Below are positions 6,404 through 15,363 of a DNA stretch of 32,318 nt, piece after piece. Every line of letters starts with the position of its first letter. Position 1 is the stretch's first letter. The position numbers were made by a program, and so were the translations under genes. The notes below the pieces were generated by a model. The model saw only the letters and a list, made by a program, of their open reading frames with translations, did no database searches and was not told the origin of the DNA. The stretch lies in assembly GCA_964465125.1 (NCBI GenBank), contig CAYXIO010000050.1, forward strand, positions 1 through 32,318, given 5' to 3'. Source of the stretch: CAYOHG01 sp964465125. GTDB taxonomy: Bacteria > Planctomycetota > Phycisphaerae > UBA1845 > Fen-1342.

Positions 6404-7336
6404 GTGCCGGTGACGGAGTCGACGCCCGTTCACGAACCTGTGCTGGTGGAGGAAATCCTTCGGCTGTGCGATCCGCGGCCGGGTCAGGTGGTGGTAGACG
6501 GGACGGTCGGGCTTGGCGGACACGCGCGTGCGATTCTCCCGCGGATTCTGCCCGACGGTCGATACATCGGTCTGGACCTGGATGAGGCGATGCTGTCGGC
6601 GTCGCGCGCGGCGCTGGCGGCGTTCGGTCCGGCAGTCGAGCTGGTTCGTGCCAACTACGCCGACTTTGCCGCGGTCTTGTCCACGCTCGGCGTCAGTCTG
6701 GTCGATCTGGTGTTGTTGGATCTCGGCGTGAACTCGGCGCAGTTGGCGGACGGTCAGCGCGGCTTCTCCTTCGATCGAGAGGGTCCTCTCGACATGCGGT
6801 TCGACACAAGCCAGCGGCAGCAGGCGGCGGACCTGATCAACTCGCTGTCGGAAGGCGAGCTGGCCGACCTGTTCTATCACTACGCGCAGGAAACCCAGAG
6901 CCGAAAGATCGCCAAGCGCATTTGCCAGATGCGCCATCATGCTAGAATTGCGACCACGCGCGCGTTGGCCGCGGTGGTCGAGAGTGCCGTTGGCGCGGCC
7001 GGTCTCGACAGCCGCAGGAGAGGGATTCACCCGGCCACGCGCGTGTTTCAGGCGCTGCGGATCGCCGTGAACCACGAGTTGGAGAATCTGGAGCGCGTGC
7101 TTCCGGCGATGGCGCAGCGATTGCGCCCCGGCGGCCGCCTCGCCGTGATCAGCTTTCACAGCCTCGAGGACGGGATCGTGAAGCGCTCCTTCCGGGAATC
7201 GCAGAAGCGCGGGTGGATGTTGGATGTAACCAAGAGGCCGGTGGTTGCGGAGGCGCGGGAGCGCGATCGAAACCCGCGCAGCCGCAGCGCCAAGTTACGG
7301 GTTGCGCAGCGAGTGGAAGATGCGCACGTTCCGTAA
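6404..7336 (+). CDS. rsmH: 16S rRNA (cytosine(1402)-N(4))-methyltransferase RsmH
   Basis: Methylates N4 of C1402 in 16S rRNA using S-adenosylmethionine. It is the second gene of canonical dcw clusters. Motifs in order: HEPVLVEEIL near residue 10, DGTVGLGGHA (SAM-binding glycine loop) near 32, GLDLDEAML near 55, LLDLGVNSAQL near 105, FDREGPLDMRFD near 120, and ISFHSLEDGIVKR near 250. The length of 310 aa is typical. The start is a GTG with only a weak upstream GAGCGG; a second in-frame GTG is two codons later at 6410. The gene ends 27 bases before the LysM protein gene. Confidence 0.95.
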   Translation: MPVTESTPVHEPVLVEEILRLCDPRPGQVVVDGTVGLGGHARAILPRILPDGRYIGLDLDEAMLSASRAALAAFGPAVELVRANYADFAAVLSTLGVSLVDLVLLDLGVNSAQLADGQRGFSFDREGPLDMRFDTSQRQQAADLINSLSEGELADLFYHYAQETQSRKIAKRICQMRHHARIATTRALAAVVESAVGAAGLDSRRRGIHPATRVFQALRIAVNHELENLERVLPAMAQRLRPGGRLAVISFHSLEDGIVKRSFRESQKRGWMLDVTKRPVVAEARERDRNPRSRSAKLRVAQRVEDAHVP

Positions 7337-7363
7337 AGCGCAGTGCGTCGCAGGGAGACAGCG

Positions 7364-8752
7364 GTGGCACTGAATGTCCGACTGGCGCTGGGAATCTGCC
7401 TGACGTCGATAGGTGGGATTTGCTGGCTGGTCGAGCGGGTGGCGCGACCGATCGTCGAGCTGCCGTCTCCGCTGTCGGCGCCTGCCCTGGTCAGCGCGGG
7501 AGACGCCGCCGGCCCGTCTTTGTCTTCCCAGCGCGCGGCGCCGACGGCGGACGCGGTCGCCGAGCGTTTCGAGCGCCCGAGCCTGATCCACGCCCGGCCG
7601 CAGAGCGGGGCGGCGACCGTCCTCGTCGCCTCCACCGGCTTTTCGGGCGGGGCGCCGGAGGGGCCGAACCCGCTGAGCGCTACTCTGCCGCCGCTGCGGA
7701 GCGATTCCGGCGCCGACGAGCCGGTCTGGCTTCCGCCGCTCGCGCACGCACCCGAAGCCAGCGCGCCGGAACCGATCGCAAACCTGGCCAGAGTGTCGGA
7801 CAGCGTCGCGGCGGCTCCGTCCTCGCCCGTGCTGGCGTCGAAGCAGCGCGCGGTTCGCCCGGCGCGCAACGAGATCGTCGGCGCCGAGCCAAAGAACAGC
7901 CCCGCGCTGGCCAGGCACAGCGAGCCCGCGGCGGCGGTCCCTGAGGCGAGAATCTCAATGGTCGTCGGGCCCGCGGAGGCGAACGCGGCGAATCCGCCGG
8001 CAGCGGAGCCGACCAGGCCGCGGGACAGCGCACCGGCGGCACTCGAATACGTCGTGCAGCGCGGCGATTCGCTGAGCGCGATCGCGAAGAAGACGCTTGG
8101 AAGCGCCGGCAGTGCTGAAATCCGCGCGCTGCTGGCGGCGAACCGTGGGCTGGCGCGTAATCCAGATCACATCGTGGTCGGCCAGAAGCTGGTCGTTCCG
8201 GCGCCCGCCGGCTCGGGGGGCGCGAAAGCCGGGGTGCCTGTCGCCGCGGCGGGTTCGACGCCGCAGCGCAGCCCGAAGCCGGTTGCCGGCGGCTCCCCGG
8301 CCGTCGCGGTGAACGAGCCCGGCAATGGCCGCGCGGCCGCGAAGGAGCCATCCAAGTCGGGCAGCGCGAAATCAGGGCGTGCGGCCACCTCCACAAGCAC
8401 GAAGCCCGGCGGCGTGGTCCATTCCAGCAAGCCCGCGGCGAGGACGGAACCCGCACGGTCCGCGGCGGGTCAGGCCGCGAATTCGGCCGAGCCTGCCGTT
8501 GCGCGCCGGCTGGCGAGCGGCGCGAAAGCCAAGGGCAAGGCAGCGGGCTCCGCGGGCGACGCGATGCCGGCCGACGCGTACCGCTGGTACACCATTCGGA
8601 AGGACGACTCGCTTCAGAAGATCGCGCGCCAGCAGCTCAAGAACGAGCGGCGCTGGATGGAGATTCAGCGGCTGAATCAACTGCCCAGCGGCGATCGCAT
8701 CGAAGCGGGCCGGCGCATCAAGCTTCCCGCGCCGGTCGCCGACGAGACGTGA
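7364..8752 (+). CDS. Membrane-anchored protein with two LysM domains
   Basis: Not a named gene that I recognise. The 462-residue protein has one hydrophobic segment near the N-terminus (about residues 4-18), then a long Ala/Pro/Ser-rich stretch. LysM domain 1 follows at about 229-283 (YVVQRGDSLSAIAKKTLG, ending VGQKLVVPAP). A second Ala/Lys/Ser-rich linker leads to LysM domain 2 at about 409-457 (YTIRKDDSLQKIARQQL, ending AGRRIKLPAP). LysM domains bind N-acetylglucosamine-containing glycans, so it probably tethers the inner membrane to peptidoglycan. No catalytic domain is seen. The GTG at 7364 has AGGGAG six bases upstream; an earlier GTG at 7343 is possible. It sits between rsmH and the ftsL-like gene in the dcw cluster, where a role in division or wall synthesis is the natural inference. 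Confidence 0.8.
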   Translation: MALNVRLALGICLTSIGGICWLVERVARPIVELPSPLSAPALVSAGDAAGPSLSSQRAAPTADAVAERFERPSLIHARPQSGAATVLVASTGFSGGAPEGPNPLSATLPPLRSDSGADEPVWLPPLAHAPEASAPEPIANLARVSDSVAAAPSSPVLASKQRAVRPARNEIVGAEPKNSPALARHSEPAAAVPEARISMVVGPAEANAANPPAAEPTRPRDSAPAALEYVVQRGDSLSAIAKKTLGSAGSAEIRALLAANRGLARNPDHIVVGQKLVVPAPAGSGGAKAGVPVAAAGSTPQRSPKPVAGGSPAVAVNEPGNGRAAAKEPSKSGSAKSGRAATSTSTKPGGVVHSSKPAARTEPARSAAGQAANSAEPAVARRLASGAKAKGKAAGSAGDAMPADAYRWYTIRKDDSLQKIARQQLKNERRWMEIQRLNQLPSGDRIEAGRRIKLPAPVADET

Positions 8753-8801
8753 CCGCCGGCGTCCGGCCCGGCCCGTGACGGCGTGTGCGCCGCGAGAATG
8801 C

Positions 8802-8810
8802 TGATAGAAT
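8802..8810 (+). promoter_or_regulatory. Possible extended -10 promoter before the ftsL-like gene
   Basis: TG at 8802-8803 followed by A and then TAGAAT (8805-8810) matches an extended -10 element. No good -35 is present. It lies in the 223-base gap between the LysM gene and the ftsL-like gene, where an internal promoter would be reasonable. Confidence 0.3.
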
Positions 8811-8975
8811 GCACCCGCTTGCGCGTGCGGGCCGCTGACGGACCGGCTTCCGCGGAGAACGAGCCATCGAACGCGCGCGGGAACGGCGGGCGACCCATCG
8901 GCGAGGCGCGCCAAGCCGGACGCTGGACACAACGTCCCTTCGCCGCGGTCGGCGAGTTCGAGAGCGGGATCGAGC

Positions 8976-9302
8976 GTGAATACGCGGCGTGCGGTGTTGA
9001 TTCTCGGTGCGGCGCTGCCTCTGCTGGCCAGCGTGGTGCTGCTCCGAGCGGAGACCGCACGGCTGAACTACGTGCTGGCGCGCATGGATCAGCGCTCGTT
9101 GCTGCTTCGCGATGCGCTTCGCGATTCGCAGCTCGAGCTGGCCCGGCTGCGCGACCCGCAACGTATTCGCGAGCGTGTGCTCGAACTGCGATCGTCGGGC
9201 GGCCCCGCGGAGACCGTGTCGGCGCCGCCGCCGCCGAAACCCAAGCCCAAGCCGGAGACGAAGCGTCCGAGTGCGGACCGCCGCGGCAAGCGCGGCGACT
9301 AG
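8976..9302 (+). CDS. FtsL-like small bitopic membrane protein
   Basis: 108 residues: a short basic N-terminus, one membrane segment (about residues 6-24, AVLILGAALPLLASVVLL), and an amphipathic, charge-rich helix of about 45 residues likely to form a coiled coil. The tail contains PPPPKPKPKPE and many Lys/Arg residues. Topology, size and position directly before the PBP gene match FtsL, which with FtsB and FtsQ activates septal wall synthesis by FtsW-FtsI. FtsL sequences are poorly conserved, so the assignment rests on context. The start is a GTG with no convincing Shine-Dalgarno. The proline/lysine-rich end is unlike E. coli FtsL. Confidence 0.6.
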   Translation: MNTRRAVLILGAALPLLASVVLLRAETARLNYVLARMDQRSLLLRDALRDSQLELARLRDPQRIRERVLELRSSGGPAETVSAPPPPKPKPKPETKRPSADRRGKRGD

Positions 9303-9410
9303 CGCCGGCGCCGACGGTCCGTGACGAGCTCGCGGGCGGACTGTCATTCGCCCGAAAGACCGCCGGAAACGCGGCCACAGGAAGTGGCGTCGATCGAAGG
9401 AGTGATCCGC

Positions 9411-11189
9411 GTGATGCGCACCCTGCTGCTCTTTGGAACCGTTGGGACGCTGCTGATGGCGGCCGGCGGGCGCCTGGCGATCATTGAGCAGTCGCAGGGC
9501 GCCGCCCTGCGCGCCAAGGCTGTCCGTCAACACACCAGCGAGCGCGTCATCCCGGCGGTGCGCGGCGCCATTCTCGATTCCAGCGGCCGCACGCTGGCGC
9601 AATCCAGTTGGAGCCAGTCGGTCTTCGTCGATCCGGCGCTGGTGCTCAACGCCGAGGCCGACTGTGCGCTGATCGCGCCGCTGCTGGGCATGAAGCCCGC
9701 CGCCCTGCGCCAGATCATCGAGCAGCGCCGCGAGCAGCGATTCGCCTGGGTGAAGCGCGGCGTCAGCGGTGCCGAAGCGGACGGGCTGCGGCAGGTGATT
9801 CGCGAGCGCGGTCTGGAGGCCTTTGGTCTGCTGCGCGAGGCGCGCCGCGAATACCCCTTCGGGCGAACCGCGGCGCACGTGCTGGGATTCGTCGGGGCCG
9901 AGCATCGCGGGCTGGCCGGCGTCGAGCAGACGTTCGATGCCGCGCTGGCGGGCCGCGACGGAAGGCGGGTCGCGACGGTGGACGTGCGGCGGCGGACGCT
10001 CAGCGCCGCGCCCGACGCGTACGAGCCGCCGGTGGACGGCCAAAACGTCGTCCTGACCATCGACTCGTTCTTGCAGCAGCGCACCGAATATCACTTGGCG
10101 CGGGCCGTGGAGCGGCCGGAGGTGCACGGGGCGTGGGGCTGCGCGGTGCTGCTCGATCCGCGGACCGGCGAAATTCTCGCGATGGCCACGTATCCCGATT
10201 TTGATCCGGCAGAAGCCATTCCGGACGGCGTTCGCGGCGCAGCGCTGACGCAGGCGCAGGAGCGGCTCCGCAACCGGGCGATTTCCGATTCCTTCGAGCC
10301 GGGAAGCATCTTCAAGCCGTTCATCGCCGGGCCGGCGTTCGACGCCAAGCTGGTCGGGCTCGATGACGTGTTCCAGATCAACGGGCCGGCACGCAACTTC
10401 GGCCGGCGGACGCTGCACGACACGCACGCTTACGGGTCGCTTCCGCTCTTCGAAGTGATCAGCAAGTCGAGCAACATCGGCATGGCGCTGCTGGGCGGAC
10501 GCGTCGGGAATCAGCGCCTATTCGAATTCGTGCGCGGCTTCGGCTTCGGCGATCCGACCGGGCTGCCGCTTCCCGGCGAGCACGACGGCATCGTCCACGA
10601 CCTCCAGCACTGGACCTCGTACTCCACCCATTCCATCCCGATGGGGCAAGAGCTGTCGGTCACGCCGATTCAGGTGGCGGCGGCGTTTGCCGTGTTCGCC
10701 AACGACGGCGTGCTGTATCGCCCGCGGATCGTGCGCGGCATCCTCGGGCGGGGAGGCGAGGTGGTCGAGGACTGGTCCCAGCCGGTTCCGATCCGCCGGG
10801 TGCTCGATCCGGAGGCCGCCCGAAGGTTCCGGCGGCGCGCGCTGGTCGAGGTGGTGAGCAGCGGCACGGGCAAGCAGGCGGCCCTGCCCGGCTATCAGGC
10901 GTTTGGAAAGACGGGCACCGCTCAGGTCGCCCGCGCCGACGGGCGCGGCTACATCCCCAGCACCTACACCGGTTCGTTCGTGGGCGGAGCGCCGGCAACG
11001 GAGCCCGCGGTCGTTGCGCTGGTCTCCATTCGCACCACGCACAGCAGGATGTACTACGGCGGCAGCGTGGCCGCGCCGGCGGTCGCCGCGATCCTGGCGG
11101 ATGCGCTCGCCTACCTGCGCGTGCCGCAGGAGCTGTCCGCCGAGCACGGGCCGGCGCGCGACGAATCGCGTGAGGTACAATACGACTGA
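9411..11189 (+). CDS. ftsI: Peptidoglycan transpeptidase, FtsI/PBP2b class (class B PBP)
   Basis: A septal transpeptidase that cross-links peptidoglycan stem peptides on the outer face of the inner membrane. One N-terminal membrane segment (LLLFGTVGTLLMAAGG) is followed by the dimerisation/pedestal domain (VRGAILDSSGRTLA near residue 48). The transpeptidase domain has SIFK (active Ser near 298), SSN near 352 and KTGTAQ near 499. No C-terminal PASTA domain is present. GAAGGAG at 9396-9402 lies eight bases before GTG 9411 (ATG at 9414 follows directly). The frame is open from GTG 9321, but those 30 residues are polar and have no such site. It precedes murE by 80 bases and is expected to work with the SEDS protein encoded at 15364-16572. 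Confidence 0.93.
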   Translation: MMRTLLLFGTVGTLLMAAGGRLAIIEQSQGAALRAKAVRQHTSERVIPAVRGAILDSSGRTLAQSSWSQSVFVDPALVLNAEADCALIAPLLGMKPAALRQIIEQRREQRFAWVKRGVSGAEADGLRQVIRERGLEAFGLLREARREYPFGRTAAHVLGFVGAEHRGLAGVEQTFDAALAGRDGRRVATVDVRRRTLSAAPDAYEPPVDGQNVVLTIDSFLQQRTEYHLARAVERPEVHGAWGCAVLLDPRTGEILAMATYPDFDPAEAIPDGVRGAALTQAQERLRNRAISDSFEPGSIFKPFIAGPAFDAKLVGLDDVFQINGPARNFGRRTLHDTHAYGSLPLFEVISKSSNIGMALLGGRVGNQRLFEFVRGFGFGDPTGLPLPGEHDGIVHDLQHWTSYSTHSIPMGQELSVTPIQVAAAFAVFANDGVLYRPRIVRGILGRGGEVVEDWSQPVPIRRVLDPEAARRFRRRALVEVVSSGTGKQAALPGYQAFGKTGTAQVARADGRGYIPSTYTGSFVGGAPATEPAVVALVSIRTTHSRMYYGGSVAAPAVAAILADALAYLRVPQELSAEHGPARDESREVQYD

Positions 11190-11269
11190 TTCTGGCGCGG
11201 CCTGGCGCGCAGCGGCCACAGTCGCTGGGTTCGCGCGCGGCCGGGTCAGCAGAAACGGCGAGGGTTGAA

Positions 11270-12778
11270 GTGCGGAAGCTGGGCGACCTTCTCGACGGGC
11301 TGGCGGACGCGGAAACGCTGCAACCGTACCGCGAGCTGCCGATCAGCGGCGTATTCGACGATTCGCGGCGGGTGACTCCGGGAGGGCTCTTCGTGGCCCT
11401 GCGCGGCGGGTCGGCCGACGGCCGGCGCTTCATCGACGACGCGCTGGCGCGCGGAGCGACGGCGCTGGTGGGTGAGCAGATCGGGACGGCGGCGGGCGGC
11501 GGCGCGCGGCCGGCATGCGGCTTCGAAGTCGCCGACGGGCGCGCCGTGCTCGCGGCGCTCGCGGCCCGCTGGCATGCCGGCGAATCGCCCACGTCGTTCG
11601 GACTGAAGCTCCTCGGCGTGACCGGCACGAACGGCAAGAGCACGACCACCCACATGGTCCGGTCCATCCTGCGCGCGGCGGGGCAGCGCTGCGGCATGCT
11701 CGGCACGGTTCAGTACGACCTCGGATCGCGGAGCGTCGCGGCCGACATGACCACGCCTGGACCGCTCCAACTCTGCGCGCTGCTGTGCGAATGCGCGGGC
11801 GCAGGTGCGTCGGCGGCGGTCATGGAAGTCTCGAGCCACGCGCTTGAGCAGCGCCGCACCGACGGGCTGCGCTTTGACGCCGCCGCGTTCACCAACCTGA
11901 CGCAGGATCACCTCGACTATCACCAGACCATGGAGGCTTACGCCGACGCCAAGGCGCGGCTCTTCGCGCGCCTGAGTCACGAGGCGGTGGCGGTGGTGAA
12001 TGCCGATGATCCGGCGCACACGCGCATGCTGCGCGACTGCCGGGCGCGCGTCATGACGTTCTCGGTCGACGGCAAGGCGGAGATTTCGGCGACGATCAAG
12101 CGCAGCTCGATCGTCGGCACGCTCTACCGCGTGCGGCTGGAGGGCCGCGACCTGGTTCTGGAGAACGCGCTGGTCGGCAAGCACAACGTGTATAACGCGC
12201 TGACCGCGATCGGGCTGTGCCGGGCGATCGGCGTGCCGTTGGAGGCGATCGAAGCGGGGCTGGCCGGCGTTCGCACCATTCCGGGGCGCCTCCAGCGCGT
12301 GCCGTGCGTGGGCGAGGTCGACGTATTCGTCGACTACGCGCACACCGACGACGCGCTGCGCAGCGTCTGCGGCGTGCTGCGCGGCCTGACGCGCCGACGG
12401 CTGCTGGTGCTGTTCGGCTGCGGGGGCGATCGCGATCGCGGCAAGCGCCCCAAGATGGCGCGTGCGGCGGGGGAGTTCGCTGATGCGGTCGTCGTGACCA
12501 GCGATAACCCGCGCAGCGAAGATCCCCAGGCGATCATCGACGAGATCCTCACGGGTTTCGACGACGACGTGCGTCGCAAGGTCGCAGTCGAGCCGGATCG
12601 CCGCCGCGCGATTCACGCCACCCTCGCCAGTGCTCACAAGGGCGACGTGGTGCTGATCGCGGGCAAGGGTCACGAAGACTATCAAATCGTCGGAAAGCAG
12701 CGGCTGCACTTCGACGACGTGGAGGTGGCCATTCAAGCCGCCGCCGAATTGCATTCGGAGCGGATTGGGGCCGCGTAG
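11270..12778 (+). CDS. murE: UDP-MurNAc-L-Ala-D-Glu:meso-diaminopimelate ligase MurE
   Basis: Adds the third stem-peptide residue to the cytoplasmic peptidoglycan precursor using ATP. The N-terminal UDP-binding region has SGVFDDSRRVTPGGLFVAL. The ATP loop is GTNGKSTTT (Lys near 123). Substrate-binding elements include EVSSHALEQ and FTNLTQDHLDYH. DNPR near residues 412-415 is the signature of enzymes that select meso-diaminopimelate over lysine, so the wall is probably DAP-type. The length of 502 aa is normal. GTG start with GAGG six bases upstream. It is followed after four bases by murF. Confidence 0.97.
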   Translation: MRKLGDLLDGLADAETLQPYRELPISGVFDDSRRVTPGGLFVALRGGSADGRRFIDDALARGATALVGEQIGTAAGGGARPACGFEVADGRAVLAALAARWHAGESPTSFGLKLLGVTGTNGKSTTTHMVRSILRAAGQRCGMLGTVQYDLGSRSVAADMTTPGPLQLCALLCECAGAGASAAVMEVSSHALEQRRTDGLRFDAAAFTNLTQDHLDYHQTMEAYADAKARLFARLSHEAVAVVNADDPAHTRMLRDCRARVMTFSVDGKAEISATIKRSSIVGTLYRVRLEGRDLVLENALVGKHNVYNALTAIGLCRAIGVPLEAIEAGLAGVRTIPGRLQRVPCVGEVDVFVDYAHTDDALRSVCGVLRGLTRRRLLVLFGCGGDRDRGKRPKMARAAGEFADAVVVTSDNPRSEDPQAIIDEILTGFDDDVRRKVAVEPDRRRAIHATLASAHKGDVVLIAGKGHEDYQIVGKQRLHFDDVEVAIQAAAELHSERIGAA

Positions 12779-12782
12779 ACGC

Positions 12783-14195
12783 GTGATTCGACTTTCGCTG
12801 AGCGAAATTGTGCGGGCGGTGGGCGGCGGGTCGGGCGCCGCGCCTCCGGCCGGGAACGCCATCGGCGTCTCCACCGACTCGCGCGCGGTGGCGGCCGGCG
12901 AGCTCTTCTTCGCGCTGCGCGGCGACTCGTTCGACGGGCACGCGTTTGTCGCCGACGCTTTGCGGCGCGGGGCGGTCGCCGCGGTGGTGGCGGCGGGGCA
13001 GCTCGAAGACGTGCGACGCTGCGTGTCGACGGCGCTGCCCCATCCGACGGCGGAAGCACTGATCGCCGTGGACGATCCGCTGGCGGCGCTCGGCCGGCTG
13101 GGCGCTTATCACCGCCGGCAATTGTCCGCCAGCGTCATCGCGGTGCTGGGCAGCAACGGCAAGACCACGACCAAGGCGATGATCGACTGCGTGCTGTCCG
13201 GGCGGCTGCGCGGACGGGCCTCGCCCAGGAGCTTCAACAACGCGATCGGGGTGCCGCTGACGCTGCTCTCGGCGCAGGCCGGCGACGACTACCTGGTGGT
13301 CGAGATCGGCACCAATGCGCCTGGCGAGGTCGCCGCACTGGCGCGGCTGGCGCAGCCTGACATGGCGGTGCTGGTATCGATCGGCGAGGAGCACCTGGAG
13401 GGGCTGGGGAGCCTGGAGGGGGTGGCGGCGGAGGAATGCTCGGTTCTCGACGCACTGCGCGACGATGCGCTGGCGATCGTCAACATCGACACGCCGCTGG
13501 TGAGGCCGCACCTGGCGCGTTTTCGGGGCCGGCGGGTGACGTTTGGTCAGGCGGAGAACGCCGACTTGCGCGTGGATGCGATTCGCTTGGAGCCGCCGGG
13601 GCTGCGGTTTCGGATCAACCAGCGTTTTGAATACGTGCTGGCGGTGCCGGGTGAGCACAACGCGTTGAACGCCGCCGCCGCGGTCGCGGTGGCCCGTCGG
13701 CTTGGCCTGGAGCACGCGGAGGCGGCTGAGCGGCTGGCCGGGTTCGTCTCGCCGCCGATGCGCATGCAGGTGCTTTCGATGGGCGGGGTCACGGTCCTGA
13801 ACGACGCGTACAACGCCAATCCGACCAGCATGCTGGCGGCGCTGGAGACGCTGGAGCGCTGGCCGGCCGCGCGGCGGATCGCGGTGCTGGGCGAAATGCG
13901 CGAGTTGGGCCGTCACGCCGCCGAGGCTCACGCGCGCGTCGGGCGGCGCGCCCTGAACGGGGCGATGGAAGTGGTATTGCTGGTGGGGGCGGCGGCGCAG
14001 TCGATGCTCGCGGGAGTCGCCGGCGCTGCGGCGGCACGGGCCGTCCGCTGTGCCGACGCGGCCGAGGCCGGCGCCTGGCTGCGCTCGGAAACCCGGGCCG
14101 GAGACGTGGTGCTGGTCAAGGCTTCGCGCGCGGTCGAGCTGGAGCGCGCCGTCGATGCGCTTCAACCGGCCGCCGCGGCGGTGGGCACAAACTGA
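12783..14195 (+). CDS. murF: UDP-MurNAc-tripeptide:D-Ala-D-Ala ligase MurF
   Basis: Adds D-Ala-D-Ala to complete the UDP-MurNAc-pentapeptide. The N-terminus has IRLSLSEIVRAVGGG and STDSRAVAAGELFFALRG, the ATP loop is GSNGKTTTK (Lys near 127), and NAYNANPTSM, a MurF hallmark, lies near residue 342. The predicted 470 aa is typical. The GTG at 12783, four bases after the murE stop, fits the family N-terminus. A TTG at 12765 inside murE would add six residues and has GGAG four bases upstream, so the start is not certain. It runs three bases into the mraY start. Confidence 0.96.
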   Translation: MIRLSLSEIVRAVGGGSGAAPPAGNAIGVSTDSRAVAAGELFFALRGDSFDGHAFVADALRRGAVAAVVAAGQLEDVRRCVSTALPHPTAEALIAVDDPLAALGRLGAYHRRQLSASVIAVLGSNGKTTTKAMIDCVLSGRLRGRASPRSFNNAIGVPLTLLSAQAGDDYLVVEIGTNAPGEVAALARLAQPDMAVLVSIGEEHLEGLGSLEGVAAEECSVLDALRDDALAIVNIDTPLVRPHLARFRGRRVTFGQAENADLRVDAIRLEPPGLRFRINQRFEYVLAVPGEHNALNAAAAVAVARRLGLEHAEAAERLAGFVSPPMRMQVLSMGGVTVLNDAYNANPTSMLAALETLERWPAARRIAVLGEMRELGRHAAEAHARVGRRALNGAMEVVLLVGAAAQSMLAGVAGAAAARAVRCADAAEAGAWLRSETRAGDVVLVKASRAVELERAVDALQPAAAAVGTN

Positions 14196-14198
14196 ACG

Positions 14199-15347
14199 AT
14201 GCTCTACCACCTGTTCTACTGGCTGACGCACGGCAACACGGGCTACGCCTATGCCAGCCCGCTGTTCCGCGGCGCGCTGGCGGTGATCCTGGCGTTCGGC
14301 ATCGTCTGGGCCGCCGGACCGCGCGTGATCCGCCTGCTGGTCAAGCTCAAGCTCGGCGACCGGCCGGAGTTTGATCACGCCGAGCTGAACCAGCTCATGC
14401 AGGACAAGAAGAACAAGCCGACCATGGGTGGGGTGCTGATCGTCGGCGCGATCCTGATCACCTCGTTGCTGCTGGCGGATCTTTCCAGCTTCTATGTGCG
14501 GATGGGTGTTTTCTGCCTGGTCTGGCTGGCGGTGCTCGGCGGCGTGGATGACTGGCTGAAGCTGACCGCCGCGCGGCGCAGCGGCACGCGCGACGGCCTG
14601 CGGATGTGGGAGAAGCTGGTCTTCCAGGTCGGGCTTGGCGCGCTGCTGGCGGTGTTCATTCTGCGCACCGGCGAGGGCAATCTCGTCATCGCGCGCTGGC
14701 TGGATGTCGATGCGACCTACAGCCCGTTCTACAACGTCCTGAGCGTGCCTTTTTACAAGCCCGGCATCGCGCTGGCGCCGCCGGCGTTTGCCCTGATCGC
14801 GGTCGTGGTCATCGCGGGGACGTCCAACGCCGTCAACCTGACCGACGGCATGGACGGGCTCGCCAGCGGGTGCATGGTGCTGACCGCGTTCACGTTCATG
14901 GTTCTGGCCTACGTGGTGGGCACCGAGGAGATTTCGCGGCAACTGCTGTTCTTCCACATTCGCGGGGCCAGCGAGCTGTCGGTGCTGTGTGGGGCGGTGG
15001 TCGGGGCCTGCCTCGGGTTCCTCTGGTACAACGCGTATCCCGCCCAGGTCTTCATGGGCGACACCGGCTCGCTGCCCCTCGGCGGGCTGATCGGCTATAT
15101 CGCGATCGTCACGCGCCTGGAGCTGATGCTCTTCCTGGTCGGCGGGGTATTCGTGGTCGAAGCGCTTTCGGTCCTGATTCAGATCTATTACTTCCGTTCG
15201 ACCGGCGGGAAGCGGTTCTTCCGCTGCGCGCCGCTGCATCACCACTATCACCTGGGCGGATGGACCGAGACGCAGACCGTGACGCGCTTCTGGCTGGTGG
15301 CGGCGCTGTTCGCGGCCTTCGCGCTGGCCACGATCAAGCTGCGCTGA
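14199..15347 (+). CDS. mraY: Phospho-N-acetylmuramoyl-pentapeptide transferase MraY
   Basis: An integral membrane enzyme that moves phospho-MurNAc-pentapeptide onto undecaprenyl phosphate, forming lipid I. About ten hydrophobic segments are visible in 382 residues. Signature motifs: KKNKPTMGG near residue 69, GGVDDWLK near 112, NLTDGMDGLA near 213 with the catalytic aspartates, FMGDTGSLPLGG near 285, and PLHHHYHLGGW near 345. The ATG is three bases after the murF stop. In canonical clusters murD follows; here ftsW follows after 16 bases. Confidence 0.97.
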   Translation: MLYHLFYWLTHGNTGYAYASPLFRGALAVILAFGIVWAAGPRVIRLLVKLKLGDRPEFDHAELNQLMQDKKNKPTMGGVLIVGAILITSLLLADLSSFYVRMGVFCLVWLAVLGGVDDWLKLTAARRSGTRDGLRMWEKLVFQVGLGALLAVFILRTGEGNLVIARWLDVDATYSPFYNVLSVPFYKPGIALAPPAFALIAVVVIAGTSNAVNLTDGMDGLASGCMVLTAFTFMVLAYVVGTEEISRQLLFFHIRGASELSVLCGAVVGACLGFLWYNAYPAQVFMGDTGSLPLGGLIGYIAIVTRLELMLFLVGGVFVVEALSVLIQIYYFRSTGGKRFFRCAPLHHHYHLGGWTETQTVTRFWLVAALFAAFALATIKLR

Positions 15348-15363
15348 GAGGAGGAGGGGCCGC

